64,000 nt of DNA, from positions 1-64,000 of the forward strand of contig JBLRWO010000020.1 of the NCBI GenBank assembly GCA_047921215.1. The letters run 5' to 3'. The stretch comes from RECM01 sp047921215. GTDB lineage: Bacteria; Bacteroidota; Rhodothermia; Balneolales; Cyclonatronaceae. Made by a program: the position numbers and the translations under genes. Shown piece by piece: positions 43,256 through 52,389 of this stretch. The notes beneath the pieces were generated by a model. That model made no database searches and was not told where the DNA came from. It saw nothing but the letters and a program-made list of their open reading frames with translations. Positions within the stretch are counted from its first letter, which is position 1; every line of letters starts with the position of its first letter.

Positions 43256-44578
43256 TCAGACCGCCTTCACAACGAGAATCGTCTCATCGTCGGAATGACC
43301 ACCTTCATTGTTATAGTCTGACACGGCTTTCGAAATTGTTGATGCTATTTCCTTCGCCGTTTTATCTGCAGACAGCCTGATCAGTTCGATAAGGTTTTCC
43401 TCTCCGAACTCAATCTCATTTTCATTCCAGACCTCGACAATACCATCAGAAAAAATTACCAGTACATCTCCTTGCTCCAAATTTAATTCACCGCTTTTGT
43501 AGGTAATCTCATCGGTAAATCCTATTACAGGGCCGCCTGTTTTTAGTCTTTCAACCGTACCTGACTTTTTTCTGAAGAGTACAGGCGGAATATGGCCTGC
43601 ATTTACATAGGCAAGTTGACGATTTTTGGTGTTATAAGTTGAGAAAAAGAGTGTTGCATATTGGTCAACATCAGTATCGTTAATGATAATCCGGTTCAGT
43701 TTATTGATGATCTGAACCGGGTCGGTACAGGTATCGAAAAGGGTTCTCAGAGAGGCTCTGATGGATGCCATCAGCAACGCGGCCGGCACCCCTTTGCCGT
43801 TCACATCGCTTACAACCAGTCCGGTAAGACCCGAACCGGCTTTCAGTATGTCGTAATAATCTCCACCCACCTCAAGCGCAGGTTCTATCAATGCCCCGAT
43901 ATCAATGCCGCTGATAACGGGTGCAGTTTCTGGCCAGAACCTGAACTGTATGGCCCTGGCAAGTGATATTTGTTCATCAAGGCGTTTTTTCTCAATCACT
44001 TCCTGGATCAGGCGTTCCTTTTCAATCGCAATCGCCGCCTGATTTGCCAGCATCTGGAAAAGTGTGATCTCAACATCCTCAAAATAACCGGATGCTTTTT
44101 TATTGATCGCTTCCAGAATGCCGATCACCTGTCCTTCAGAATTAAGCATGGGGACACACAGAACATTCCGGGTCCTGAAATCCCCATCTGTAATATCACC
44201 AAGAAATCGCTTGTCCTTACTTACATCATTCACAAGCAGGGGTTTTCCGTTAAGTGCCACCCAACCTGCAATGCCGCTGCCACGTGGGATTTTTTTTCCG
44301 AATATCTCTGAACCTGACGGTCCAGTCGGTACGGTGATAATGAGCTCGCCGGATTCTCTGTCGAGAAGCATTAATGAACTGGCTTCCGCATCCATAAGAA
44401 CTTCAGCTGCTTCCATAATTTCAGCGAGCAGTGATCTGAGGTCCATTTTTGAGTTGATGCGGGCGATCAGATCGAATACAACCGACAATTCAGCCCTGCT
44501 GTCGTGTACAGTTTTTTTCAGGCCCCTGGATACTTCCAATGTTGAGTCCACTTTGTTCCCGTTCAAATTTTCAATCAA
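43256..44578 (-). CDS. GAF-domain SpoIIE/PP2C phosphatase
   Basis: This 440-residue soluble protein has a GAF sensor domain (about 35-185, ASSLMLLDRESGEL and GIAGWVALNGKPL), a short coiled coil and a PP2C-like phosphatase (about 220-440) with EVGGDYYDILK, SDVNGKGVPAALLMA, VIFSDGIVE and GHSDDETILV. It probably dephosphorylates an anti-sigma factor antagonist, as with RsbU/SpoIIE. The start is TTG 44578, which overlaps the stop of the methyltransferase gene; GTG 44551 is an alternative. It is the second SpoIIE-type phosphatase in the window. Confidence 0.9.
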   Translation of the reverse strand: MIENLNGNKVDSTLEVSRGLKKTVHDSRAELSVVFDLIARINSKMDLRSLLAEIMEAAEVLMDAEASSLMLLDRESGELIITVPTGPSGSEIFGKKIPRGSGIAGWVALNGKPLLVNDVSKDKRFLGDITDGDFRTRNVLCVPMLNSEGQVIGILEAINKKASGYFEDVEITLFQMLANQAAIAIEKERLIQEVIEKKRLDEQISLARAIQFRFWPETAPVISGIDIGALIEPALEVGGDYYDILKAGSGLTGLVVSDVNGKGVPAALLMASIRASLRTLFDTCTDPVQIINKLNRIIINDTDVDQYATLFFSTYNTKNRQLAYVNAGHIPPVLFRKKSGTVERLKTGGPVIGFTDEITYKSGELNLEQGDVLVIFSDGIVEVWNENEIEFGEENLIELIRLSADKTAKEIASTISKAVSDYNNEGGHSDDETILVVKAV

Positions 44579-45218
44579 CTTGTTCCAACTTTGTTTTTTT
44601 TACAGCAAGATGAATTCCGTCTCGAAAAGGTAACATTACATTTACCAGGAATTTATTCCCCTGAAGAGCCGTATTCAACCCATGTACGACTTTTCCTTTT
44701 CTGTTGGCGGGTTCCCTTACTTTACCTGCCAGCCATGCATTATCAACCACCAAAATACCACCATTTTTTAGTAATGGTACACATTTTTCATAATAAGCAA
44801 GATAGTTCTCTTTATCGGCATCAATAAATATCAGATCAAACGATGTTCTAATCTGATCAAGAGTTTTCAGGGCATCTCCATACTTTATATCGATTTTATG
44901 CTCAACACCCGATTTTGCAAACACCGATTTTGCCAGATTGATGTACTTCAAATTGTTCTCGCACGATGTAACCCTGCCATTATCCGGCAGTGCCAGTGCC
45001 ATGGCAAGTGTTGAGTAACCCGTAAACATTCCCAGTTCAAGTACCCGCACTGCACCACTTACCTGTATGAGGAAACGGAGCAACCCTGCAACAACAGGTC
45101 CGCTGAGCATATCGTCATACTTCAGTGATTTCCCGGTCATTTCTGCAACCTCATTCAGCAGATCCGGTGTGCTGCCGTTAAATTCTTCGGCGTATTTTAA
45201 CATATCAGCTAGTTTCAT
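44571..45218 (-). CDS. O-methyltransferase, caffeoyl-CoA OMT-like
   Basis: The 215-residue class I methyltransferase has the SAM motif VLELGMFTGYSTLAMA (about 66-81), acidic loop SCENNLKYI and the metal-binding LIFIDADKENY, all typical of the COMT/YrrM group (divalent-cation-dependent). Bacterial members methylate catechols or a tRNA base (TrmR/YrrM, mo5U34). It is unclear which applies here. Its stop overlaps the start of the PP2C gene by 8 bp. It is divergent from the acyltransferase at 45437; the 218-bp spacer has no recognisable promoter that I can defend. Confidence 0.87.
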   Translation of the reverse strand: MKLADMLKYAEEFNGSTPDLLNEVAEMTGKSLKYDDMLSGPVVAGLLRFLIQVSGAVRVLELGMFTGYSTLAMALALPDNGRVTSCENNLKYINLAKSVFAKSGVEHKIDIKYGDALKTLDQIRTSFDLIFIDADKENYLAYYEKCVPLLKNGGILVVDNAWLAGKVREPANRKGKVVHGLNTALQGNKFLVNVMLPFRDGIHLAVKKTKLEQVD

Positions 45219-45436
45219 ACCAATCGTATCAATGAATCTGTATCGCTCTGTACCGCTATTTCATTACTGCTATTAAAAAGACAAAATAAATGGCTGTGCG
45301 GCGTGAAAATAGTACTCAAAATAATTCGTCTATAAATATAAAGAACCAGGGAAATGTTAAATTTGAGCCCGTGTTACCGGAATGAAGTTATTTGAAATAA
45401 ACACTCCCTGACGGCCGAATCCAAAAACTAAAATCC

Positions 45437-46138
45437 ATGAAAATAACTCACCCTGTTGAGACCGTTTCCGCCAGGAACACCTTTATTGATGCAAGGGAGT
45501 CCCCGTTTTTCATGTTCTTTTTCAGAATATATACGAAATTCCTGTTCAAAAGGCGTTTCAGGAACATCTACCTGCTGAACAACTATACCCCGACACCCCA
45601 AAGGTCGTCTCTTTATTACATGAATCATGCCTCCTGGTGGGATGCGCTTATTCCATTCCTTCTTAACGAATACCTGTTCAGGCAGCATGCGAGAGCCATG
45701 ATGGACATTCGTCAGTTGAGGAAATATCCGTTTTTCAGGAAAATTGGTGTCTATTCCGTCGACCGTAAAAATGCAAGAAGCGCCCTGTTCTCACTGGCAA
45801 AAACAAAAGAATGGCTACAAAAAGGAGGCAACAGCATCTACCTGTTCCCGCAGGGCAGCATTAAAAATGAATATAAACCCCTGGAATTTGAGCATGGTAT
45901 AGGATGGCTCGCCCGGGAATGCAAAGAATGCGATATTGTTCCGCTTGCCATTCATATCAATCATGTAAGGGGTAACAAGCCTGACCTGTTCCTGATGACG
46001 GGCCGGCCGGTTCCGGTAGTAAACGGCAGCGACAAAAAACGTATCGCCGAAGTTTGCCGTATAGAACTGGCTGAGGTACTTCATTCAGTTCGGGAGCATG
46101 GATTTGATGAGGAGGCCAGCTTTCCGGTCTTTTTGTGA
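45437..46138 (+). CDS. PlsC-type acyltransferase (CruD-like candidate)
   Basis: This 233-residue acyltransferase has HxxxxD as NHASWWDA (His64 to Asp69), then ARAMMDIRQL and FPQGSIKNEYKPLEFEHGIGWLA, where FPEGT of typical PlsC is replaced by FPQGS. A long basic N-terminal segment precedes it. Its neighbours are a CrtC-like hydratase and a membrane GT2, so it may esterify a fatty acid to a carotenoid sugar, as CruD does. General 1-acyl-glycerol-phosphate acylation cannot be excluded from sequence alone. Confidence 0.8.
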   Translation: MKITHPVETVSARNTFIDARESPFFMFFFRIYTKFLFKRRFRNIYLLNNYTPTPQRSSLYYMNHASWWDALIPFLLNEYLFRQHARAMMDIRQLRKYPFFRKIGVYSVDRKNARSALFSLAKTKEWLQKGGNSIYLFPQGSIKNEYKPLEFEHGIGWLARECKECDIVPLAIHINHVRGNKPDLFLMTGRPVPVVNGSDKKRIAEVCRIELAEVLHSVREHGFDEEASFPVFL

Positions 46139-46280
46139 ATACCAAACAAATACTGATTAACATTATCGGGCAGGAAGCCGGGAATGCCGCCGGGATTTAC
46201 AAATTGTAAACACCTGTACAGGTTAAGTGACGGAAAACCGGAGATTAGCTACATCATGTAACTCATAACCAGAAATCCTT

Positions 46281-47378
46281 TCACCAGGTCCAGCGGTAGA
46301 GAGACGGGTTTTTCTGAACCCAGTGCGGCTTTTGCTCTTTGTGATGGTAGCGCATATTGACCAATGGCCGGAAAAGCCTGTTGTGTATCCTTGAAGGATG
46401 GATAAATTCGCTCATGCCCCTTGCCGTCTCAAGCAGTGACCCGTCCTCCGTTTTCAGAATGGCATCAGATATAAAGCGGTAATAAAACGGGCCTGAATCA
46501 ACAATTTCACTCATCTGAATGGTTGCCTCGGCCTTCGTTCCTTTCAGGATGATCTTTCTGGCAGATGGCAGCAGGAACACATTGGACCTGAAATCTTCGA
46601 GAACCGCGGTATCAAATTCGAATTCCACTTCAGCATTATCGTTGCTGATGAACCATGCACGGTTATCGGTGCCTTCATTTCTGTTAATTATGTAGTAAAC
46701 CAATGTGCCCGACGGCATATGTACCCTGCCCCAGTACCAATTTCTGAATTCGTTTTTCATGGGTTCAAATCCAATATTATGATCATGGTAACCCCGCCCC
46801 TGGATTTTAACGGATTTTGGGGGGTACAAGCTGCCTGTAATTTGGATTTCACCGGTTACACTGGCTCCCGGCAGGCTCATATTCCACTCGTGAGACGAAT
46901 GGCAGTCTTTGAACTGTGAACCGAACAGGTTAACAGGCGTCTTGCACCCGGAGAAATTCAGGGCTCCCTTCAGTCTGTCGCCACCGGGTAATATCTCATC
47001 CAGATCAACAGTGTAATGGAGGTTGTTTCCGGAAGCCCGAAACTGAAAACCAGACCGTCCGACTGTCAATTTCCGCTGATTCGGGTCCCAGCTGAAATCG
47101 GATGCATCGTATTCGATGAGCGAGTAAAACACGGGAATGCCGTTCTGGTAAACAGACACACTTATCGCAGGGTGTTTTTCGGCTTTTGCTCCTGCCCTGG
47201 TTTCAGCATTCTCCCACGTATCAATATAATCGGGGGAGAACGGACAACCGTCATAGAAAATAACTACGATGTGCCATTCGCCGGATTTGTCGCAGGCATC
47301 AAAATACCACCACTCGTAACTGCCGCTTAGTTCTTTTCGGGTTCTGAAATCCTTGAGGTAATTGCTTGTGATAATCAT
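46281..47378 (-). CDS. CrtC-like carotenoid 1,2-hydratase
   Basis: The protein has 365 residues with no membrane segment. It shows the CrtC landmarks GSYEWWYFDA (about 19-28) and GRGYHDHNIGFEP, and the beta-rich lipocalin-like pattern (PF07143/PF17186). CrtC adds water to the end double bond of acyclic carotenoids, giving a 1-OH group that can be glycosylated. It lies between the acyltransferase (convergent, 142 nt) and the GT2 gene (divergent, 296 nt). The related CruF is an integral membrane protein and does not fit. Confidence 0.8.
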   Translation of the reverse strand: MIITSNYLKDFRTRKELSGSYEWWYFDACDKSGEWHIVVIFYDGCPFSPDYIDTWENAETRAGAKAEKHPAISVSVYQNGIPVFYSLIEYDASDFSWDPNQRKLTVGRSGFQFRASGNNLHYTVDLDEILPGGDRLKGALNFSGCKTPVNLFGSQFKDCHSSHEWNMSLPGASVTGEIQITGSLYPPKSVKIQGRGYHDHNIGFEPMKNEFRNWYWGRVHMPSGTLVYYIINRNEGTDNRAWFISNDNAEVEFEFDTAVLEDFRSNVFLLPSARKIILKGTKAEATIQMSEIVDSGPFYYRFISDAILKTEDGSLLETARGMSEFIHPSRIHNRLFRPLVNMRYHHKEQKPHWVQKNPSLYRWTW

Positions 47379-47674
47379 CCGGTTGCTGAAAAAAATAAAT
47401 CTGTGAAATCGCCTAATATTTGATCAAACTTGAAAACTGCGTTTCGACTGAGCCGGTTCTGTGATATTTTCAACCTTCAGGTATGAACCGAATTTGTTTT
47501 GATTATGTTACGGGCATTTGGAAGATCAAGCAAACGAATGAATCTGAAATATTAAATTGTGAAGGTCAGATATACTGATAATCAGCTACCCGTAAGCAGG
47601 CCACATCTACGGGCGTATAACAATAAATACATTCGTTGCATTCATTAAACATCAACACTTGCCACATTTTTTAT

Positions 47675-48844
47675 ATGTACCACCTGCTGATTGCCACGAA
47701 TCTGATCCTTTTTGCACTATCCTTTATCCTGATAAGAAACCGTTTTTTGTTCAGGCCGCTTCAATCGGTACCCGGACACAGGCTCAGCGGGCTGCCGCCC
47801 GGACCGAGGCCGTCGGTTACCGTGTGTATTCCTGCCAGGAATGAAGAAAACACCATTCAACGCTGTGTAGAATCGATATTAGCCCAGAATTACGATAGTG
47901 TTCAGGTTTTTGTACTTAATGATCATTCTGAAGATGCAACAGGCGAAATTCTTGACGAACTGGTAAAAGCGAATCCTGAGAAATTACGGATCTTTCAGGG
48001 GAAGCGAAAACCTGAAGACTGGCTGGGCAAACAATGGGCCTGTAATCAACTAACGGAATATGCAACCACCGATCTGCTCGTTTTTGCAGATGCCGATACC
48101 TGGTTTGAACCTGATGCCATTCTTAAAACGGTGTCAGCGTTTGAGCATTACGACGCCGACATGCTCACAGTCTGGCCGCGCCAATATTTAGAAACTTTCT
48201 GGGAAAAGACACTTATACCATTGGTGTACTATTCGTTACTAAGTTTTCTCCCCACTCATTACACCTATCGCAAGCCGCTCTGGATGCCGGCATTATTCTA
48301 CAGGCGGTTTGGCTCGGTATTCGCAGCTGCCTGCGGGCAATTCATAGCCTTCCGCTCCTTTGCATATCATAGCATAGGCGGTCATACCTCCGTCAGGAAC
48401 GAAGTAGTAGAAGACGTTGAACTGGCCAGGCTTACCCTGAAAAACAAAATGAAGGTACTGATGCTTCACGGTAAAGGTACCGTCAACTGCCGAATGTACA
48501 CAAGCCAACGTGAGATCCGTGAAGGATTCAGAAAGAATTTCCTGGCTGGTTTCAGATATAACATTCCGCTTTTTATACTGTCTGCCATCGTGCACATTCT
48601 GGTTTTTGTTTTTCCCTTTGCCGTGCCCTTCTTAACTGCTGACCCCACTATCCTTTTGCTTTCTGTTTCGGCGATAGTGCTGATTCTGTTGCACCGCCTG
48701 CTGCTGGCCACCTGGTTTAACTGGGATTTTGTTTATATCCTGACCCATCCGATCGGAGTTCTTTGGTTTCAGTTTCTGGGTATTACCGTACTGTCTGATT
48801 ACCTTTTTAAACGGAAAATTACATGGAAAAACAGATCAATTTAA
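47675..48844 (+). CDS. Membrane GT2 glycosyltransferase (CruC-like candidate)
   Basis: The 389-residue protein has an N-terminal transmembrane helix (about 3-20), a GT-A domain (CIPARNEENTIQRCVESIL from residue 51, VFADADTWF with DxD at 139-141, EVVEDVELARL) and two or three C-terminal helices (about 280-375). A TTG 39 nt upstream would add residues; ATG 47675 fits. The domain order matches CruC, which glucosylates hydroxylated carotenoids. A 6-bp hairpin (47589-47613) lies upstream. The 296-nt divergent region with the hydratase gene holds no other gene. Confidence 0.8.
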   Translation: MYHLLIATNLILFALSFILIRNRFLFRPLQSVPGHRLSGLPPGPRPSVTVCIPARNEENTIQRCVESILAQNYDSVQVFVLNDHSEDATGEILDELVKANPEKLRIFQGKRKPEDWLGKQWACNQLTEYATTDLLVFADADTWFEPDAILKTVSAFEHYDADMLTVWPRQYLETFWEKTLIPLVYYSLLSFLPTHYTYRKPLWMPALFYRRFGSVFAAACGQFIAFRSFAYHSIGGHTSVRNEVVEDVELARLTLKNKMKVLMLHGKGTVNCRMYTSQREIREGFRKNFLAGFRYNIPLFILSAIVHILVFVFPFAVPFLTADPTILLLSVSAIVLILLHRLLLATWFNWDFVYILTHPIGVLWFQFLGITVLSDYLFKRKITWKNRSI

Positions 48845-48899
48845 TACCTGCTATTTTGGAATAGGGCTCAGTAATGTATATTGTTGACAACAGGATCTG

Positions 48900-49847
48900 A
48901 TGAATTCCCTGATAAAAAAATATCTGCACTATCTGAAGGTCGAAAAAAATGCTTCGCCTCACACCGTCCTGTCCTATAAAACTGATTTGATGCAATTCAG
49001 CGCTTATCTCACCGGACAAAATGAGGTAAATTATGAAGAAGAGAGCGATATAAAATCTGTTAACCGTACAATAATCCGAATGTGGCTCGGGCAGATATCA
49101 GCCGACGGACTCAACCGCAGTACTATTGCACGTAAAGTTGCATCCCTTCGCTCTTTTTTTAAATTTTGCTTTAAACGGGGATATATCGAAACTAATCCTG
49201 CCCAGCTACTTATTATTCCAAGGAAGGGAATACGCCTGCCGCATACGGTCGATCAGGACTCTATAACCGGGATGCTTGACAGCATAGCACCTGAAACAGC
49301 TACGGAACGGCAGAACAAGGCGATTCTCGAGCTCTTTTATGGTTCGGGTATCCGGCTGTCAGAGCTGATTCAGCTCAATGTGGGAGACATCGATTTTGCC
49401 AGGAAGCAATTTAAGGTAACCGGCAAGGGTAATAAGGAAAGAATCGTACCTGCCGGCGAACAGGCTCTGAATGCCCTCAGTGATCATCTGCAAACAAGAG
49501 ATGCACTAACTGATAAAGATGCCAATCCGGGCGATGAGTCAGCGATGTTCCTTACGCCGAAGGGGAAGCGGGTATACCCGCAGGCTGTACGCAACATGGT
49601 GAAAAAATATATGAGCCTGCACACCGAGTGTGAACAGAAAAGTCCTCATACGCTCCGGCACAGTTATGCCACACATATGCTTGATCACGGTGCCGATATT
49701 CGCGTTATCAAGGAACTGCTCGGACATTCCAGTCTTGCTGCCACCCAGGTTTACACACACACCGGTATAGACCGGCTCAAACAGGTTTATGACAAGGCCC
49801 ACCCAAGAGGTCTCATTCAGGAAAAACAGTCACAGAAACAGAGGTAA
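48900..49847 (+). CDS. xerC: Site-specific tyrosine recombinase XerC/D
   Basis: This 315-residue recombinase has an N-terminal SAM-like core-binding domain (about 1-110) and a catalytic domain with Arg152 (GSGIRLSEL), Lys176 (GKGNKER), His250-Arg253 (HTLRHSYATH), His276 (LGHSS) and nucleophile Tyr285 (TQVYTH). All five are intact. The likely job is resolution of chromosome dimers. It is followed by hpf (6 nt) and hprK (4 nt after hpf), and xerC-hpf-hprK looks like one operon. XerC versus XerD is not separable here. Confidence 0.93.
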   Translation: MNSLIKKYLHYLKVEKNASPHTVLSYKTDLMQFSAYLTGQNEVNYEEESDIKSVNRTIIRMWLGQISADGLNRSTIARKVASLRSFFKFCFKRGYIETNPAQLLIIPRKGIRLPHTVDQDSITGMLDSIAPETATERQNKAILELFYGSGIRLSELIQLNVGDIDFARKQFKVTGKGNKERIVPAGEQALNALSDHLQTRDALTDKDANPGDESAMFLTPKGKRVYPQAVRNMVKKYMSLHTECEQKSPHTLRHSYATHMLDHGADIRVIKELLGHSSLAATQVYTHTGIDRLKQVYDKAHPRGLIQEKQSQKQR

Positions 49848-49853
49848 ATACTT

Positions 49854-50153
49854 ATGAAAACTACATTCACATCCAGACATTTCGAAGCCAGTAATCGGTT
49901 ACAAGACTACTCTGTGAAAGCTGTAAGCAAACTCGAAAAATTTTATGACGGTATTATCGACTGCGATATCATCATGCAACCCAACGAAGATCATGATGAA
50001 CCCAACCGGGCTGAACTGATTGTTAAGGTGCCCAATGACTTGTTAAATGTTTCGGAAACGGCTGCCACGTACGAGCAGGCCATGTTGAAAGCGGTCGACA
50101 CCATGAAGCGTCTGCTGATTCGATATAAAGAAAAACGATTCGCCAAACAATAA
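49854..50153 (+). CDS. hpf: Short ribosome hibernation promoting factor
   Basis: This 99-residue HPF/RaiA-family protein starts with FTSRHFEASNRLQDYSVKAVSKLEKF and continues with DCDIIMQPNEDHDEPNRAEL and a KRLLIRYKEK ending, the beta-alpha-beta-beta-beta-alpha fold. At 99 residues it lacks the C-terminal dimerisation domain of long HPF, so it is the short form. Hibernation factors bind the 30S decoding site in stationary phase. It lies between xerC and hprK. Confidence 0.93.
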   Translation: MKTTFTSRHFEASNRLQDYSVKAVSKLEKFYDGIIDCDIIMQPNEDHDEPNRAELIVKVPNDLLNVSETAATYEQAMLKAVDTMKRLLIRYKEKRFAKQ

Positions 50154-50157
50154 GCCT

Positions 50158-51183
50158 ATGCCCTTTGGTAAGCACACCCCGGTACCCAAACGGGATAAAA
50201 TCAGCGTTGAATTCCTGGTTCGTCAGATCCAGAAATCAGTAAATATCGAACTTGAAGCCTGCGCATCGGGTGCAACCTGTGAAAACCGGTTTGTAACCGA
50301 GCAGGAACTTCACCGGCCCGGGCTGGCCCTGACGGGTTACGTCGAGCATTTCACCTATCAGAGAATTCAGATTTTAGGTAATACCGAGTGTGATTTTCTT
50401 ATGGAGATGCCTCCCGACAAGCAGCAGGAGGCGTTCTTAAATCTTGTAAACTACAATGTGCCTGTCATTTTTCTGACAAACGGCAACACCATTTCTGAAC
50501 CGTTGATGAAGATGGCTGATAATGCAGGTATACCCATCTTCCGGTCACCGATTGAAACAACCCGTTTCATGTTTCTTTTACGGGATTTCCTCGATGATCA
50601 GTTTGCGCTTCAAACGGTAATACATGCATCAATGGTGGATGTATACGGAATTGGCATTTTAATATCCGGCAAATCGGGAATCGGGAAAAGTGAAGTCGCT
50701 CTCGATCTTGTCGAACGCGGACACCGCCTGGTAGCCGACGACGTGGTCATCATCACCAAGAAAAACAATATTCTGATTGCAGCGGCAACAGAAATGAGCC
50801 AGCATTTCATGGAGATCAGAGGCCTGGGCATTGTGGATGTCATGTCGATGTTTGGGATACGTTCGGTAAGGTATCAAAAACGTGTGGAAGTGGTTGTTGA
50901 TCTCTATCTGTGGAACGAAGATGAGCAGATTAACCGTACCGGTCTTGAACATGAGGAAGTGAGTATTCTGGATATAAATGTGCCTATCATCCATCTCCCC
51001 ATAACCCCCGGTAAAAATATAACTGTTATTGCCGAAGTGATCGCGATGAATCACCTGCTGTCTCATTACGGATATGATGCCGCCAAAGCCTTTCAGGATA
51101 AGCTCAGAAAGAAAATTAACGATAAATCAAAAAACAAAGGTATACAAAGAGCTATCGACTATTTTGAAGGTGATTTTGAATGA
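50158..51183 (+). CDS. hprK: HPr kinase/phosphorylase
   Basis: HprK phosphorylates Ser46 of HPr with ATP or PPi and reverses the reaction. The 341-residue protein has the N-terminal domain (1-135), catalytic His156 (HASMVDVYG), P-loop GKSGIGKSEVAL (171-182), DDVVII and the family signature EIRGLGIVDV (219-228), then a basic C-terminal helix. All catalytic elements are intact. No PTS gene, HPr or transcription regulator lies in the window. It starts 4 nt after hpf. Confidence 0.95.
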   Translation: MPFGKHTPVPKRDKISVEFLVRQIQKSVNIELEACASGATCENRFVTEQELHRPGLALTGYVEHFTYQRIQILGNTECDFLMEMPPDKQQEAFLNLVNYNVPVIFLTNGNTISEPLMKMADNAGIPIFRSPIETTRFMFLLRDFLDDQFALQTVIHASMVDVYGIGILISGKSGIGKSEVALDLVERGHRLVADDVVIITKKNNILIAAATEMSQHFMEIRGLGIVDVMSMFGIRSVRYQKRVEVVVDLYLWNEDEQINRTGLEHEEVSILDINVPIIHLPITPGKNITVIAEVIAMNHLLSHYGYDAAKAFQDKLRKKINDKSKNKGIQRAIDYFEGDFE

Positions 51184-51290
51184 CACCGGCTCGCAGAAAT
51201 TCTTATCTCTAAATCATTTGGTTCATCTTGGCCGGGAACAATATTAAATTTATTTAATATTAATACCAGACGGGAATAGTTTTAACGACA

Positions 51291-51298
51291 TATTTTTG
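51291..51298 (+). promoter_or_regulatory. Candidate -7 element for the M23 peptidase gene
   Basis: TATTTTTG matches TAnnTTTG exactly and lies 38 nt before the start codon at 51337. A good TTG at -33 is absent, so this is tentative. Confidence 0.35.
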
Positions 51299-51336
51299 TT
51301 ATCATTAGCAACGAAAAGTATCTCAAAATTGAAGGA

Positions 51337-52311
51337 ATGCCCGACAACTATTACTATTTTGACAAAAACGCCTGCGAATTCAAGAAAGTAGAGTATAATT
51401 CAACTGACAGGGTTGTCCACACCATAAGTCTCTGGTTTCTGATCGGAATCGTGATTTCCGGAATCATTGTAACTTCACTTTCGACGGTAGCCGGCACACC
51501 TGCAGAAATAGCACTGAAGGCGGAAAACCGGGAACTGCTAGCCCAGATGAGATCCAGTAAAGAAGCGATCTCCAAATTGAATGTGCAGATCGAATCGATT
51601 GCTGAACGTGACAATGAAATCTACCGCAGTGTTCTTGGAATGGAGCCCATACCCTACGACGAACGTCTTGCAGGGGCCGGCGGGGCCGATATATACAACC
51701 GGTTTGACCGCTACAGTACCGAGGCCTCCGAACTGTTAAAGTGGTCGGCAACCAACCTTGAAACGCTTGAGCGCCGTGTTGGAATACAGAGGCTCAGTCT
51801 TGACGAAATCAAGGCGATCTACAATAACAACCAGCAACGTCTGAGCCATTTGCCGGTTATGCGTCCGGTAGAAGGAATGATACTGAGCAATTACGGCATG
51901 CGAATGCATCCGGTTTTGAAAATGCGGCTAATGCATGAAGGCATGGATTTCAGAGCCAATATCGGGACTCCTGTTTACGCAACAGGGAATGGTACAATTC
52001 GGTTTGCAGGTAACCGGGGAACCCTCGGCCTGCTGATTGAAATAGATCATAACCACGGGTATATAACCCGGTACGCACACCTGTCGAAGCTTGAGTCTGG
52101 TATCCGTTCGGGTTCCAGGGTTAATCGTGGCGATGTTATCGGCTACTCCGGGAATTCGGGACGCGTTTCGGGGCCGCATCTCCACTATGAACTTTTGAAA
52201 AATGGCCGCAGTGTGGATCCGATCCAATACCTCTTTACGGATATTACACCGCAGGAATATCTCCTCTACAAAAGAATGAGCGAGGAAGATTATATTGCAG
52301 AGCTGGAATAG
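51337..52311 (+). CDS. M23-family metallopeptidase with coiled coil
   Basis: The 324-residue protein has a cytoplasmic N-terminus, a transmembrane helix (about 29-50), a coiled coil (about 60-115) and an M23 LytM-type domain (about 180-300), with zinc ligands in MHEGMDFRA and the HLHYE motif. These proteins cut peptide cross-links in peptidoglycan or, when degenerate, activate amidases; here the ligands look intact. It is convergent with the TrmH-like gene. I see no clear terminator in the 78-nt spacer. Confidence 0.9.
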   Translation: MPDNYYYFDKNACEFKKVEYNSTDRVVHTISLWFLIGIVISGIIVTSLSTVAGTPAEIALKAENRELLAQMRSSKEAISKLNVQIESIAERDNEIYRSVLGMEPIPYDERLAGAGGADIYNRFDRYSTEASELLKWSATNLETLERRVGIQRLSLDEIKAIYNNNQQRLSHLPVMRPVEGMILSNYGMRMHPVLKMRLMHEGMDFRANIGTPVYATGNGTIRFAGNRGTLGLLIEIDHNHGYITRYAHLSKLESGIRSGSRVNRGDVIGYSGNSGRVSGPHLHYELLKNGRSVDPIQYLFTDITPQEYLLYKRMSEEDYIAELE

Positions 52312-52389
52312 TCCGGCAACCAAATCCGGTATCGAATAAGGACCATAATCCGCTAAAGCCGGTCTTGTATCACTGTAACCGGGATAGTA

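Noticed and set aside
46195..46211. Palindrome TTTACAAATTGTAAA resembling a BirA box
   Set aside because: It lies between two convergent gene ends, far from any bio gene, so it is unlikely to be an operator.
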